The notes under the pieces: model-generated | Told to the model about the DNA's origin: nothing | Databases searched by the model: none | The model's input: only the letters and a program-made list of their open reading frames with translations | Shown: piece after piece, positions 39,380 to 53,700 of the stretch | Position numbering within the stretch: position 1 is the first letter of the stretch | Layout: every line of letters starts with the position of its first letter | Program-made: the position numbers and the translations under genes | Source: Scatophagus argus | Taxonomy: Eukaryota > Chordata > Actinopteri > Scatophagidae | Direction: 5' to 3' | NCBI RefSeq assembly: GCF_020382885.2 | Contig: NC_058503.1 | Span: forward strand, 22,143,535 to 22,207,534 | DNA: 64,000 nt

Positions 39380-40140
39380 TTTCTGTTTAATGGATTCTTG
39401 ACCTTTATTTCAAGAGTTATACAAGTAGGTTGCCGGTCTCAGTGGCTGAATGAATACCTCACTGTCCTCCCTTCGTAATTAGGCCCCTTCACTGTTCCAA
39501 CCACCCATATTGTGTCACTCCCTCTTGTCCAATTTAGTCACAGCATGTCAGATTGGAGGTTAGGAATCTCCTACCCATTCCATAGGACCTTTAGTAGATG
39601 ATCCACCCTCATTTTAGCCGGAGAGCCCTGTGGAGACACCTTTCACTGGGCAAAGCCCTCTCCTGGCAAGATGTGAAGCAGGGAGGGAGCTAAACTAATT
39701 ACAGCTGGTCCTGTCTGCCTCTCTGTCTAAGCCAGGAGCTTACCCAGCACAATGGGGCCTTTAGGAGAGTGCCTATCCTCTTTTAGCTCCACCGTTTGGA
39801 AGCGCTATGGCCTACAAAGGGACTTCCATTAGTGTAATTAGAGGCAAAATGAAGTGCAGTTTTGTTCTGTATCTGTAATAAGTTGTTTGGCATGTTTTCT
39901 GTCTGTCTTCTTTGTGCGATAGAGGGACCTCTGGATTCTTCTAGCTTTTGTTGAGCACTTGGGTGATAATGAAACAAACCCGAAGCTGAGGCGCCATATC
40001 TGATGAGGGCTCTTTACTGTTTGTTTTCCTTTTGTGGTGATGCTAGAAGAAAATAAGTTGATCTTATTCCCATGGCAACCAGCCCCCGGGATAATTTGTG
40101 AGGGAAGATTACATGTTAAAAATGTCCTGTGCCTTGACAG
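39380..40140. promoter_or_regulatory. Candidate conserved noncoding segment
   Basis: About 760 bp without simple repeats, with balanced composition and recurring CTAATTACAGC, GTGTAATTAGAGG and GATAATGAAAC motifs. It is the longest such block in the window. No frame shows protein-like content. Status inferred from appearance only. Confidence 0.35.
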
Positions 40141-43100
40141 CACATTTTTTTTCTACAGCAGTAAAATTAAAATCTGTGGCTGGCTATTTCACACGGAACC
40201 TTTCACCACTTTGAGGTTAAAATTAAGTTTAGCATGGATATAAATGTGTGCATTTTACTAAAAGCATCTAACCTAAAACAACAGATTCATATCAGAGTCA
40301 ATATATTCAATCTATTGTTTTCGAGACTTAGTAAGCGCAGCAACAGGTTTTCTGCTTTGTGGCTGGGCAACATTGTTGTCACCCACCGGCTATGGCAACT
40401 GAATTATGTAATCATTTGGTTTAGAAAGGCACAGCACATCTGTTACGGTAGGTTTTCACAATACGACTATTGTGGCAAAAACAATTCACAACAACAATAT
40501 TATCTGCAGACTGGAGAGTCTTTAATGGAATCCAGAAAACCCACACACTGACATACCGAGTTTATTTTATGGCTTTGTGGTCTTGTCCAGAACTGGCAAT
40601 CAATATTTAAAACCTTTTCAGATGTTTTAAAGGTACCCATAGAACTTTCTGCTGTTACTGCAGTATTTGCAGTAGCTCCCCAAGATGTGCATCAACCTGG
40701 GCTGTTTAAATGGAAGGCAAAAATATTTCAAAAACCATCTATAGCTTTTATCACTGGATAAAATATGCTATTCTATAAGATCCTATAATGTCAGGTACAG
40801 GTCATATACGAAGATGAATGTGAGCAGCAAGATGGTGACTTGGTCACTTGCACCTGCAGTGTGAACATAACGACAGACGGTAAATCACCGGGCTGGAGGC
40901 AGTGAGTTGTTACTGTCTGACACAGGTCTGTATCATAGCAACCTTTAGATTCTCTGTCTAAAACTAGCTCATCACTCTCCACAGTGTAGACGCAGGTGCT
41001 CAAAGCATTAGCCAGACTGGAGGAGCCCAACATCCTTGAGGGTGAAAACCAAGTACCCCAAGTTACTCCATCCCAGTAGACCTGACCTGGTGCGAGTGAC
41101 CCCCCTTCCCCTTAAGATGGCCGACCTTGGCCTGGGAGAGGAGCGGATGGATTGCGGTGTTGGTGCTCATGGCCTGCAGGTGTGAAAAGACGTTCTCCAT
41201 AGAGGGATTCAGGGGCTTTGGGGATGTCCCTTGTTGCTGGTATCGTGTTACTGATGGGAGGTGCTGCTGTCAAACCTGTTTACATTCAGTCAAGACTCTG
41301 TGACCTGTGACTGCTAAACAGCCCTCATGCTGCCGTTTTCCAGCTGTGAGTGGGTCTACCTGACAAAGAAATGATTTAAAAAATTTCAAGCCGTAAACTG
41401 AAAAAGACATGTGGAGCAAATTCACCCGACACATTAAAAATGTACTGAAGATACTGAAGAAGTTTGTATGTACTTCTATTGACACACATTTGCATGGCAA
41501 TAGTTGCATGTGCTTGTGTTGTAGTGTTTGTACTGTTGCAATGCATTATGAATGATTTAAATCTCTGTAAAAGTGTCGTATACCCTGTTATTTTAAAAGC
41601 TATACAAGAACATCTATTGCCATATTTTCTTTTCTTCTGATGTTTTCCCAAATTGTTGCTCAAATATATTTTTAACTTTGCTCAGAAAACATTTGTAAAG
41701 TCTGCTTTTTAATACTTTGAGACCTGAATTGCTGACATCCATGTTTATTCGAGTTTTGTTTCTTATCTGCAGATGGGACAAAAATTTTCATTTGGCTAAT
41801 TAGAAAAGAAGTTTGCACTGCTGAGATCCTGTGGACTGGACTAGACTGGAAGAGCAAACTGTACTATAAATATGCTTTCAAAAAAACCTTAAGCTTTCAG
41901 CTTTACTTTCAGATATATTAAACACTTGCTTTAAAGCAAAGACTTAAAGAGCATCTTAAGAAAGAGTGCATGTCTCCTTTTTTGTGTAGGTGAATAATCT
42001 TTATTAGGCGACATGGTGAAACGTAACTCGACACAGACAAATGGCCAGACCCAATTGGAACGCCACTGTCATCAACATATTTTCGTTGCAATTCTGCCTG
42101 TGGTTTCATCGTAATTAGCATTGGGATCGGGGTCCATTTTGAGGCGTCACGGTAACGATGACAGGCCCCGTTGGCCCCCTTCAGCTGTGCCGCGTCTCAC
42201 ACCAATCCTGTCGGCTTCAGGGTCCGTCGTCCATCTGCTAATGGGCCCTTCCTCCCTCATGGTCAACCACCTGGAGATCCGTCAGCGCCGGGGTCTGTGG
42301 CCCCTGCATGTGCGGAGCTGAGCCTCCAAGAAGTCAGTTCCCAGAGGAGGGAAGAATGCGGCTTGAGACTTTGTCGTCATCTCCTCCAGCTGTGTCACTC
42401 ATCACTCGTTTCCCCAGCACCAAACTGAGATGCCTTGTAATGGTGATGTTGAGAGGAGGCTGCAGGCTTCGACAAATGGGAACAGGACAGTTGACAGAGA
42501 ACGTCTGGCAGGCTGCATGCTTTAACAAGGCTTGTATCAATGAAAGGCTGCAGTGAGTTTGAGCGCACCACATGAACATCCGTGTGCTCATGAGGCGTAC
42601 GAACACGACACTGAAGAGACGTGTCACGGTTGTTCGAGTTTGTGAGTGCACAACAACAGTTTCTCACGACAAACAACCACAACAAATCACTGGTTGATAT
42701 TCATATTAACAGTACAAAACAAAAAAGATTGGCTGTGAACTTTATATACTGCTTACAAAGTTTAAAGGGCAGCGTACATTCCTGCTCTGTAAACCAAAAG
42801 GGAAAAATTTATATTTTGAATATTTTTATCAAATAATTGATGCATTTAAAAAGTGCTTTCTTGTTATTTTTGGTTACAAACAGGGATGAGTGACTGTGAT
42901 TTCAGTCAGGCTTTAACATACAGACAAAGTTAACAAAGTTGATTGCCTTTGGTCAGGAATTAGACGCAGCCCAAAGAGCCCCACACTCAGATGAACTCAG
43001 GATGCAGAACGACAGGAAAGTTTCCAGAGGAAGAGCAGACTGCAGCACTGGGGGCGTCTGTTGATAATGTGCCGCAGTAAAAGAACAGGTTTATCTGAGA

Positions 43101-43539
43101 TATTACCTGTTGTCCTGGGGCCTGACTACTCTAATTGTTCTTTTGTTGCGTCCTGCTCTCGCCGGGGTCTCTTTTACATCAGTTATTGGAATCTGTGTGG
43201 CGCCTCCAGACAATCAGGGATGATAAAATGTGAGGCTACATCTGAGTCACAGTTCATAAAAAATTCATAGTCACAGAAGATCGCTGTAACCAAATTATAA
43301 CGAAGGAAGTTGAAATCGGTTTCATAGCCAAGTTACCAAAACCACAGATTGAGAATCGTTTTGAGGATGGTCACGTTTTTTTGATATTGTACCATTTGTG
43401 GCTGTTGTTGGAGTGACGCTGTGCCCACTGCTGCTCAAAGTGAGAAGTGAATAATGTAGTGGATTCGGTGGCTTTGAGGGCAGAGGCGAAGGGAAGAATT
43501 AATGTCAGGGTTGAATTAATGGACTACTGTGCTCTTCCA

Positions 43540-43960
43540 ACCTCAGCGTGCAAGGATGAAGGTCTGCTAATTAAAAGCAAAACAAAGAAAAGATGATAAA
43601 AAAGCTCGTATTGAGTCCGTGTTGGTGAGATGAAAGACGCTAATGCTGCTTGTGAAAAGACAGGCAATTAGACGAGCTGTTAAATTCAAACTGTTTTCTT
43701 TTTTCCTTCCACCTTCGCCACCTTTTCCTAAAGAGCAGCCAAAGTTGCCATAACTCCCTCCTCTGAGACAGTTCTGTAATGGCCTTTGATGCTCTAACAG
43801 CCACTGTAATTGTCGCTTTGCCTGGGAAATGTGCTCCAACAGTTTCCAGATTGACTTTGGTTTGCTACCCATCGCCATGGAAACAACACTGCACTCCTGT
43901 CCTATTGTTTATTTACAGACAGGCAATCCAAAGCACACTGGCCTGCTGAAGCCCAGTCTG
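43540..43960. promoter_or_regulatory. Candidate conserved noncoding segment
   Basis: Contains CTGCTAATTAAAAGC, GGCAATTAGACG, CTTTGATGCTC (TCF/LEF-like) and CCATGGAAACAAC. It is free of repeats and lacks a protein signal. Confidence 0.35.
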
Positions 43961-45159
43961 GTGTCACAGACACAGGCTGGTGACCTCTGGAAAACAGTCA
44001 AATACATACACTGATCTGTGGGGTGATGTGGAGCGTTTAAAGCTGTACATCGGTGTGGTAGCTAACTTAACGCTATGTTAAAAATGACGTTAGCTAAATG
44101 AAAGCTAATATCGCTCCATATCTGCTGGACGGGTGAATAGTCAACTCTGTGCTTTCCACATCCACCATGTCGAATAATAAAGGTGATTATATGTCGGTGT
44201 TGGATTCATTTTGATGAGCAGCCACCAGGGGGCGGAACGTTTAAAGGACACCTGCAGTTTTGAAGATAAATTTGTGCTTAAACACTTCTTCATTCAACAG
44301 ATGACACCAGTGTTACAGCCTCCCTGTCAGCACTCCTGCAGTGTTAGACAATCATTTAGTGAGAAATGCACTGCACACAGCACACGCAGACACACGAACG
44401 CTGCATTTTGATTCGTTCCTTTAACTCCCTCAGTGTTTCTCAACAGGAGTGGTGTGTCACAGCTTCAGGGCCTTCAGGTTTTCGTGAACTTCCTTCTTGA
44501 GGTGTGCTGCACCAGTATCAGTGCAGTAGCTCATATTACACTTCAGCTGTTGCATTAACAGCGTTTCCGAGTGTAGATATTCTCCATGGATGCTGAGTGC
44601 TGCACTGGAGGCTAATCGTAATCACTCTGAGAAACTTTGCCACAAATCATGCATCTGATGGCAATAAAACATCAGCAGTGGAATTTTAAATGAACAGAAC
44701 AGTCAAGCAAAAAAATGTAAATACATGAAATCCAGTCAAGTCAATTATGGATTACAAAAAATCTAAAAATACTTCTGTTGTTTTTCAATAAGTCAAGGCT
44801 CAGTGTGTCAAAGGGAAGGCCAATCTGAGCTCTTTACAGATAATCAGCGTCCATTAACCACAGTTCAGATTAATCAGTGCCTTCAGATGATGAGTAGAGC
44901 TCGTTGTGTAGGTCGTGTGTGGACGTGTGTGTAATGACGTTAAAACGAACAGAAGGGTTTGGCGTTGGAGATCAAAGGGAATTTGCTCAATGTGAGAGCC
45001 GAGCAGTGAAGGAGAGGATAAAAATATTCAGTCGAGTCAGCTCCAGGGATCAGCACTTCATCCAGCCATTCATGGCTGCCCAGTACATCCAGCCAAAAAC
45101 AGACTCTGGCACACTCTGCTCTGCTTGACTACTTTTCTTTTGGAGTTTAATGTTCAGAA

Positions 45160-46440
45160 ACTGGATAACATCATTTAAATATTTCCTTTCTCCCTCTTTC
45201 CCTCCCTGTTCTCCTCGGCTCCTGCTTTTGGTGCTTCCTCCTTCTCCTCGTGGCTGGCGGATAAACCGTCATTTATTTCCTCTCCTCTCTGTTCTTGTGA
45301 AAGGTCTTAAACTGTGAAGCTATTATGCACCTTTTCCTTTTGTTGGCCCTCCTTTTTGCTGCAAGGTGCTTTTATGACAATCGGTAGCTCACTTTTACTG
45401 TTACATCAACAGTTTCACACTCTAATTATCTGTCAAACTAAGCGTCTTCTGGTGCGTAGCAAAGTGACGCTCGCTGCCTCTTACCCCTCCGACTTGCGTC
45501 TGCTACAGGATATTTAATAATTGCTTTATTAAGAGTACTGTTTAATGGGCTCTGGCCTGCCTGAATCAGACTCGAGTGCGAATTTGAATATTTCCTCTGG
45601 AGCTATTAAAAGATTATTAATTGAAATAAAGTGCACACAGGTTGAAATGTCCAAATAAAGCTTGTACATCGAAGAACTTCATTACAAAATAATTTTCACA
45701 TTTAATATTTAATTGCTGTTATTTAACAATTTGACAGTCTTGGCAGATGGTCACCAAAACGTCCCTTACACTTTAACACAATTAAGATCTTGAGTATAAT
45801 GAGTGAGTGTCCTTGGAAGAAAAATGTCTGAAATTGCTCGAAATGAGTGGTGCTTAGTGTTCGCAGTGTGAAGGGAGAAGAAAATCCCAGAACATGTCTC
45901 CTGTATTTATAAATGAATTTCTTTGATGGAAAAGGGCACCTTAATTATTTTTTTCTTATGTGCCCAATTTTTGCTCGATTAAGCATGATGAGAGTGTGAT
46001 TTGGAGATGAGTAATGTAATTACTGATAAAACCAGTCCAGAAGTACTGGGTCCCGTGTCTAATTTAAGATGCCTCAGCTTTTCTTTTGAACCTCTGGAAG
46101 ACGGACCTCCCAGCAAACGAAACCCATGCATTTCTCTCCCACTCTTTAAGTGAATGTGGGCAGAAAATCACTGTTTAGCTTTTCTTGCCGTTCTGTCCTC
46201 AAGTCAATGATTAAAATCTGGAATGTTCCAAATTTAATTAACTTACCGTTGTACTTTTTCTTCTTATGCTTCCCGGCAAGGATATTAAAAAAATGACATT
46301 ATCCTGAAGTACAAATGGATGCTTAGCATCACTGGAAATCAAGTCTAATAGGCTTTGACAATAATGAAATTTCTGTCACAAATGAAGTAACTGGAGACTT
46401 GTTGCTCCCCAGGCTCTAAGAGGTTGCAGATATATGGAGA
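45160..46440. promoter_or_regulatory. Candidate conserved noncoding cluster
   Basis: Two blocks (about 45500-45660 and 45930-46100) rich in ATTAATTG, TGTAATTACTG and CTTAATTA cores. The style matches clustered developmental enhancers. The intervening DNA is plain. Confidence 0.35.
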
Positions 46441-49400
46441 CACAGCTGTTTTCATTTAGGTTTTATGTCTTTTACATGTGAACTGATGTTTGAGGCATAC
46501 AAAAAGGATTCACACTTTGGCATGTTTGCTTTTCTGCTACAGAAAAGAAGAAATTTCTTTATTTTGGAAAAAAAAATTATGACAAGAGTTCTCTTTTCTC
46601 TACATTTATGTCTTCATGTCCCAGTGACTGTACAGTGTTTGTGTGAGACGGCGCTGAGACACTTGCTGTCTTCTTCTTCTTCTTCTTGTACGGTGGCTTG
46701 GATTGTATCCAGCGTGCAGAATTAACTTTCTGACTCACCAGGCAAGTTGACTGGCAGATGAAGAAAATCCACGGGCCAAGCAGCCAAAGTGTATGCATAC
46801 TGTGGCTGAAAAACATCCCAGAGATACGTACACAGGAAGCTGATGTAAAATCTGCCTGCACAAATGAATGGCATATGTTATTATTTTATCATCTCATTCT
46901 TGTAGTGAAATAATTTCATTTTAGACCCTGAGTGTGTCTCATTCGGCTGAACAGACCATGAGTGAGTTATGTATGTATTTTATCGCCAGACTGTAGTTAG
47001 TTTAAAATAATTTCGTCAAATAAAAATGAAACTTTCTCTCATCCCAGTCCTCTTTATTGTGAAATATTCCACAATGGCCCTTGTTTGGTGCAATAAACAT
47101 ACTGATGTGTCTCTCCTAAAAGAACTAAAACAACAGCAGGGACACCACGAGGGACAAAGTGACTCTTACTTGATGACTCAATCCGTCACTTTTCCAAGGA
47201 GCACAGGCGCTGCTGAAAACTCGATTTCACGTATCTGTTCTCCAGTTAGCGCCATGTTGGCGTTTTGAAAGTGGACACGACTCTTCATGGTGAAACTCCA
47301 TAAGTCAGACACAACACAGGACACGAGCGCACACACACATACACAAACAGAGGAGGCATAAATCACTGTGACTTCCTGTCTATGGACTGTGAAAAGGCAT
47401 GAGGACAGGGTCTCAAGACGGGGTCAAGGGGAGGAGAGGTTGGCAACAGGACACAGATGAGCCATGGAGGGAGACAGGAAGAGAAAGATGGATGGAAGGT
47501 TGGCTCTTGTCCGTTAATCATTCCAGGATCACGTATGTGTGTTTGTGTGTCTTTGACTTTCCCTACAAACAAAAAATCTTATTTCTAAAAGCCTGAGCAA
47601 ATAAAAGATGGGATCAGGACAGTTCAACTAATCCTTTACTGGCTTATTTAGCGAGTGTCCCTTAAAACTGTGATCTGGTAAAGACCCTGAGTAACCAGTC
47701 GGTGCCTCGTCAGCGAGATAAGTTTCATGCTTTTAACTGTGCACTTTCACGTTCTCCACGCTGTCTTCGACACAGTGAAGCTTTTTATCACCGACCTCCA
47801 GAGAAGAAGTTTCACACTGATTTGGTTTTTAGGAAACATTCACAAGCTAGCAAGCTGGGAATCAGTCTGAGCAGAAACATCAGCTAATCATTTGATGAAT
47901 CAACTTGAAACAGGACACAAGCTGTTTGATTTGTCTGGTGCTGAATATTTTACAACATTACAACTTGCTGCACTGTGTCCCAGTTTACCCAGTTACTCTG
48001 CCCAAACCACAAATCTGCGCTTCCATCTGCAATGTAAATGTGCTGATGTGAAGGGGAAACTGAGACGACGAAACTCTGATGAACCACTACGCTGCATTTG
48101 TCTGTGTCTGCTTGTGAACTGGTGCGTGACTCCACCAGGCCACCGGATCATAACTAACTCCATCACACCCTCATACTGTCCCCCAACCACAGCTGCCAAG
48201 ACCTTCTGATCCTGCCTCCCCGAGTCCCAGAGACCACGGCACCGCGTGTGGGCGGCGAACTACCGGAGACCCTCGCCTCTACCTGCACCTGTGGCCTTCG
48301 GAGATTCCTCGGAGAGGCCATTACATGATCACGGCTGACAGGGCAGGGCTCAGCTCTGCCTCTGGGCTTTCATGATGTGAGGGTGAGTGAGCTTTATAGT
48401 TCAGTGTGAAAGCCAAAAGTCCTGCACGCCACGCTGTCGGGCGGCCAGTTGTACCACATTCAGCCTGATACCGCCACTGTGGTATCTGCAGTGAGACTCA
48501 AAACGAAGAGAAAATGATGGCCGGGTGCTTGCACGTTTTGATGGATACATTATGAGCCACATCATCCTGTTTGGCAGCAGCAGCATAGCAAAAGGCTGCA
48601 GATATTATTTGAGTTGTCTATCTGTGTGAGCTACTCTTAAAAATCCCTCATCCATTTGATGACGTTATGCCAACTGGTCTGGAACAAAATGAGGGTTTCT
48701 GAGAATATAACATGAAGTCAGCTCATCTGTGACATCCACACATGCGTTTTCCAGTAAATACAGAACCCTGGTGTGATATTTTTGGCTGCATGCATATTAT
48801 TATTTTTTTCTTTTTTAAATTGACTCCAACATACAAGATGTAATGTTGAGTTAACCCTGAGTCACAGATTCCAAATGATTCTTTTCATGTGCAGCTTGAA
48901 CACTGATCTGCAGTGATGCCTTCAATTTCCATAATGTGTGCAAGAAATCTAGTTGCCACTGTAAAGACTTACAGTACACACACACACACACACTGCAAGA
49001 GGACTGTCAGAGTGAATTCATTGTCTGCTCTACGGTGAATCACCGCAACCTGGAAATAATTCATCACAGTGGTGAAACAGCTGTGAAGTGAGAAGTCTGC
49101 TGTGGTTGTTATCCCTAAGTGCCTCCCTCCTTTTGTCTGCACCGCTTGGCTCTGCTCGGATCACACGGACACATAAAGGTCAGCTTCTTCTCTTAATTGT
49201 TGGAGTTCAGATACGCTCTCCACTGGTGTGGTGAAGGTTACTTCCAAAGAGCCTCGGCTCGGTGAGAGAGTCGGTGAAGCGAGGAAGGACATGACGTTTG
49301 GTGTCGTATGCGTACATATGCATGTAATCTGCACTCGGTTTGTGTGTGTGTGTGTGGTGTTTGAGTGCATGTGGTTGTTAAGACTCTCCTCTGTGCAAGC

Positions 49401-51724
49401 CCTGAAGGTTGGCCCAGACTTCACTGTCATTTCTCATCCTAATGGTCCCTGCCACATCCTCCTGCCAACACACGGCTGGAGGGAAACCAAGAGCCAGGAG
49501 GAGAAAGGAAAACTCAACAGACGTTCGATCTGTCTCGTACTCTCTCTCACAACAAAAGTCACTTCACGGCTTGAAGAAAAGAAACAATAAAACGACTGCT
49601 CTTCCCTCTCCAGGGAATTAGTTTTTACATGCAGATACGAATAGAAAGGAGCGATTCAAAAGTTTATTATAGCCAGATGTGGTAAACTTCATTAGCACAG
49701 ATCACCTTCAAACGTATTAGCAGCTTGGTGGTGAAGACACTGCAGCAGCAAAGCTACTCAATAAACCACAGAGTTCACTGGCAATTGAATCATGTTGATT
49801 CCTTATAAGAAGAGACTACTGTTCAAGAGCACTTCAACCTTACTGTGACCGAGTGTTTCTGTACGACCAGCGTGATTAAATGACACAGATCCCATTTTCA
49901 TATTCAACTTAAGTCACGTTCATAATGTAAATTATATCACGTTTAAACTCATTTTCGCTCATACCAGCATCGTTTTCATGCCTAAAAATAACCAAACTGC
50001 AAACTGTGTCACATGACTGTGACATCAAAAGCTTTTCCTTCACATTTAAACTCATAAAAGGTGGACAAAGTTAAATCACTGCTGCTGTTGCTTTTTATGT
50101 CTGTGTTGATACATCATACAATGAGACCACTTGGATGATCAAATCCTCCAAATGACATGAAATGACTCGTCTTTCACATCCTGTTGTCACCGATAATAAA
50201 CAGAACCACTGACAACACGAATGCTGAAAGAAAGAAATCCATAGTAAATATCATAAAAATTGGTTCTTATGTATCGAAACTCTAACTTTTGAGAGTAAGA
50301 AATTGTGAAAATTGTAAAAATCAATCATAGTCAGACTGAAATAAAGTCTGCATTTGATTTGTAAATATGAAGCTCTGGCTAATAAAACAGGAATTGATCC
50401 AGAATGATAAAACCTGCTGCAGCTCTCCCGGTTATCACTGCATCCCTTTCAGCCACTTCATGTCGCACTCCAAGCGGATCACGTTAACGCGGTGAATTTG
50501 CAGCATCCTCCTCGCTCTTGCGTGTGCTGTGGCGGTCTGTGCTGGGCTGCACTGCACCGACTGGCAGCTCGAGATAACTTCATTTTTGGGAGTTTAAAGG
50601 ATTTAATTACTGCACTCATGTACTGTGACACAAACTGCACGCTTCCTGGACTTAAATCTTTTCTTGTTAGTGGTTGCAGAATAAAGGCACGGTAAGATAA
50701 ATAAATAAATAAATAAAAAGGAGCTTCTCAGCAGGTAGTCTTATTGCTGGTGCATCCATCTTTCTCTGGGTGGTCGGTGCATTCATTTGCTGCTCTTAGG
50801 GAGACTGTTTTGTGTTTTGCTCTTCAGCTTTCATGTGTCACTTTCTGTGAGCAGAGAAATTTCCTTCAATGATTCCTGACTTCTGAAATTAGTTTTGGCA
50901 AAGACGATGCATCTGTGACACCTCAGCCAGAAGTGATGAGACGTTTGTAGTTTAGGCTGTTGATTTCTTTAAAAAATATCACACCTGCTTTGCACAGTAG
51001 ATTTTTCAACTCCTGCAATAATTTTCAGCTCCTTGGCATGTCGGCTGAGGGCCTGAAATGTCAAATGCAAATGCAAGCCGCAAAAGGTATTTAGACCCTT
51101 ACTGCTGTCTGTGTTTTGATTCTCCTTTTCTTCTGTCAGTCAGTTGCTTTCAGGCGCTGCTCCAGACTCTGCACACCCATACCTGCTTCTCCCAGAGGAC
51201 GCGACGCTCTGGTGTCACTCACTTCCCTCACCTTTGCTGGGCGCTGTGTGTCACTGTCACTATCTGCCTCTCAACATCGCCTGCAGCACAAAGACCACAT
51301 TGTGCGAGTCTCACAATAAGGTGTTTAAATTTTGAGCGGCTGCTCGAGATGCTGCCTCACTCTGCCACGACGCTGAGGAAAAGATCAAATCCCAAATATT
51401 TAAACTTCACCAAGAACTAACCGCACATGCAGAGCTATGCAAACACTTTAAAATATAATCCAACCAAAACGCATGTTTGCCATCCATTCTATTATTTGAT
51501 TTCCATTCGATTTTTATCTTGCATATAGCCTCCTCATAGCTACAGCAACATACATAATAATATGATAAAGTGCAAAATGTTAAATATGATGAATGTGCAG
51601 CATATGTAGCATACACATACTACACAGTAATAACATACTATGAAGTGGTAGAAATGAGGGTGGCTGTGACTCTGGAGGTTGAGGTCAAATTGCTCCTGAT
51701 GGTCAGGCCAGCTCTCTGCTATCA
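46441..51724. other. Noncoding stretch
   Basis: No gene seen. It contains AC repeats at 48976-48993 and an AAAT run at 50697-50717. Open frames are isolated and unsupported. Confidence 0.5.
48976..48993. repeat. (AC)n microsatellite
   Basis: A short run of CA dinucleotides, about 18 bases. Confidence 0.85.
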
Positions 51725-51755
<31 letters not shown>

Positions 51756-51760
51756 TGTGT
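51725..51760. repeat. (TG)n microsatellite
   Basis: A TG run of about 36 bases with one TTT interruption. It directly precedes an interspersed repeat tail. Confidence 0.95.
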
Positions 51761-51772
51761 AATGGCTGAATG

Positions 51773-51835
51773 AGAGGCAAATTGTAAAGTGCTTTGGATA
51801 AGAGCGGCACATAAATGCAGCCCTTTTTATCCTTT
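51773..51835 (+). mobile_element. Interspersed repeat tail fragment
   Basis: Reads AATTGTAAAGTGCTTTGGAT, then AAGAGCGGCACATAAATGCA. This phrase recurs at the 3' end of a widespread fish retroposed repeat. Class not determined. Confidence 0.5.
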
Positions 51836-51994
51836 CAGATGAAACAGAATACATTCACCTGGATGGCAATATAACAGGAACAGAGTGGTAATGTGATATT
51901 TCATGCAGTGATGCAGTAGTATAAAGTATATATATATGTTACTGCTTCTTCTCCTACTACTGCCATAGTAATTTTCTCATAAGCTTACATGCAG

Positions 51995-52075
51995 CCTGAC
52001 TTGAAACCAGTTGCGTCGCCCCCTGATGGTCATTCAGGTTTAAGGCCCTTCACTGGCTTCACGGTTCAACCTGTC
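51995..52075 (+). mobile_element. Fragment of a common teleost interspersed repeat
   Basis: Contains GTTGCGTCGCCCCCTGATGG, then AGGTTTAAGGC and TTCACTGGCTTCAC. I recognise this order from an abundant percomorph repeat. The remainder of the element is not visible. Confidence 0.45.
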
Positions 52076-53180
52076 TGTTCTGTCCACTTGTTGTACTGCT
52101 TGTGGTTATAAACTGGGGTCAGTGAGTTCCAAAGATGAAGCCCAATGAAAGCAACATCGAGTTATGGAAACTGTGAGATTCAGCATTTTTGAAGCACAAC
52201 TTCCTGGTAGGTAAGATACTTGCAGCTTTTATTATGACTGTTCTTTATTAATTTGTCTTTTGGATGTTTTCCTACTTTACCAAGATGTAATAATTAGCAC
52301 ATCAGTAACCCAAAAGCTAACAGGAATGAAATGATGACATAATAAGACCAAATAACATTCAGTTTAGTGTCACTCTTATGCTCACTTCACTCCTTCTCCC
52401 TTTTTGAGACGAGACAGCAATTTGTGTTTCACATCAGAAAGAGAGACAGATCAATGAGCAGCATTTTCTGTCCATGTTTCTCCCAGATGTCAACAACTGC
52501 TTTGGTAAGCGCAATTTTATCACAACTGATAAAGAAGACTCACTGAATTAATGAATGCTGTAACCTGATGCATCAAAGGGCAGTTTAGGAGAGACATATA
52601 GATCTTTTAGGAACCAGAATTTGTAGGAAATTTGACTTTTATGAGATGTTTAGAGCATCTGTCAGACACACAGTAATGCAGTTAAACAGCACAACACAGG
52701 CCGACAGTGAAAAGGACACATGCTCCATGTTTGTGTCTGTATGGCTGTCTGTAAAGATAAGATAAGATAATAAGATATTATCTTAAAGTCAGTGATTGTG
52801 TGATCATCTTTACAGTGTACATGTCATATCTCTGATCGGCTATTGGCCATTCTGCTCTTTAAATGTGTTTTCTCATTTTAAATGAAATGTCCAACCGGTA
52901 GTGTCTTCCTATGCTTCCTAAGAACATGAATGCATCATCCCTAATGCTCCATAAAAGCAGTTTGCAGCAGCCCATATAGGGTGTAACCTAATGATCAAGT
53001 TACTCTGGCTGCCCGCTGGCTTGGTAACAGTCTGGAACATTTTATTTCCTCGTGCAAGTCTCTTGAACGTGTGCTGTATATCAAATGTAAGCTGTGTGGA
53101 TAAATGGCTACACCATGAATGTTGTTCTTCTGCAGATGGATAAAAAGTTCTAATGCAAGAAAGGAATAAAAACAGGAAGA
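52076..53180. other. Noncoding stretch
   Basis: Nothing beyond a short GATAA-rich palindromic patch at about 52747-52780 (AGATAAGATAAG against TTATCTTA). Confidence 0.45.
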
Positions 53181-53254
53181 ATATATATATAGATCTCTTA
53201 CTCTGTCTGTCTGTCTCTCTCTCTCTATATATATATATATGTATGTATGTATAG
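53181..53254. repeat. Compound (TA)n/(TCTG)n/(TATG)n microsatellite
   Basis: An AT run, then CTGT and CT repeats, a second AT run and GTAT repeats. This is compound simple sequence. Confidence 0.95.
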
Positions 53255-53539
53255 TTTTTTTCCCCAAGCCCTAAAAATATCTAAAAGTTGGCAACATCTG
53301 CAGTCTACATTAATCATGAGCCCTAAGCATCCATCTTGGAGCTCTCACTTGGATCTATGACAGCTTGAGCGTGTGTGTTCACATCCGTCAGCATATGCAT
53401 GTGCTGTCAGTGTGTATGTTCAATGTGTGTGTGTTCGAAGCATGTGCAGAATATCCAAGAGCTCAAAGTTGACATTTTCCAGACAGGCACATCTGTCGTC
53501 ACCTGCCGCAAGACGACATCGTCCTCTCACGCAGGCCGT

Positions 53540-53700
53540 CTACTCTCCTCTGATAGTTAATGCCTCATTGAAAGCCATTTGCTACCCTCTCCTTAATTGT
53601 GGCTAATAATCCAATTGGTATCAGTGTGCCAAGCACCATTAAGATAAAATGGGGACACGAGGAAGCAAGGCAGACTAATGACATTCACAAGAAAGTGAGT
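53540..53700. promoter_or_regulatory. Candidate conserved noncoding segment
   Basis: TTAATTGTGGCTAATAATCC, CCAATTGGTATCAG and CACCATTAAG in a complex background. The density of homeodomain-like sites is among the highest in the window. Confidence 0.4.

Larger units (their letters stand above)
35000..45160. other. Long noncoding stretch
   Basis: No coding exon supported on either strand. It alternates ordinary AT-rich DNA with complex segments listed as candidate conserved elements (37090-37400, 38560-38990, 39380-40140, 42040-42180, 43540-43960). A short CAGCCACCAGGGGGCG fragment near 44220 recalls another fish repeat but is too short to assign. Confidence 0.5.
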
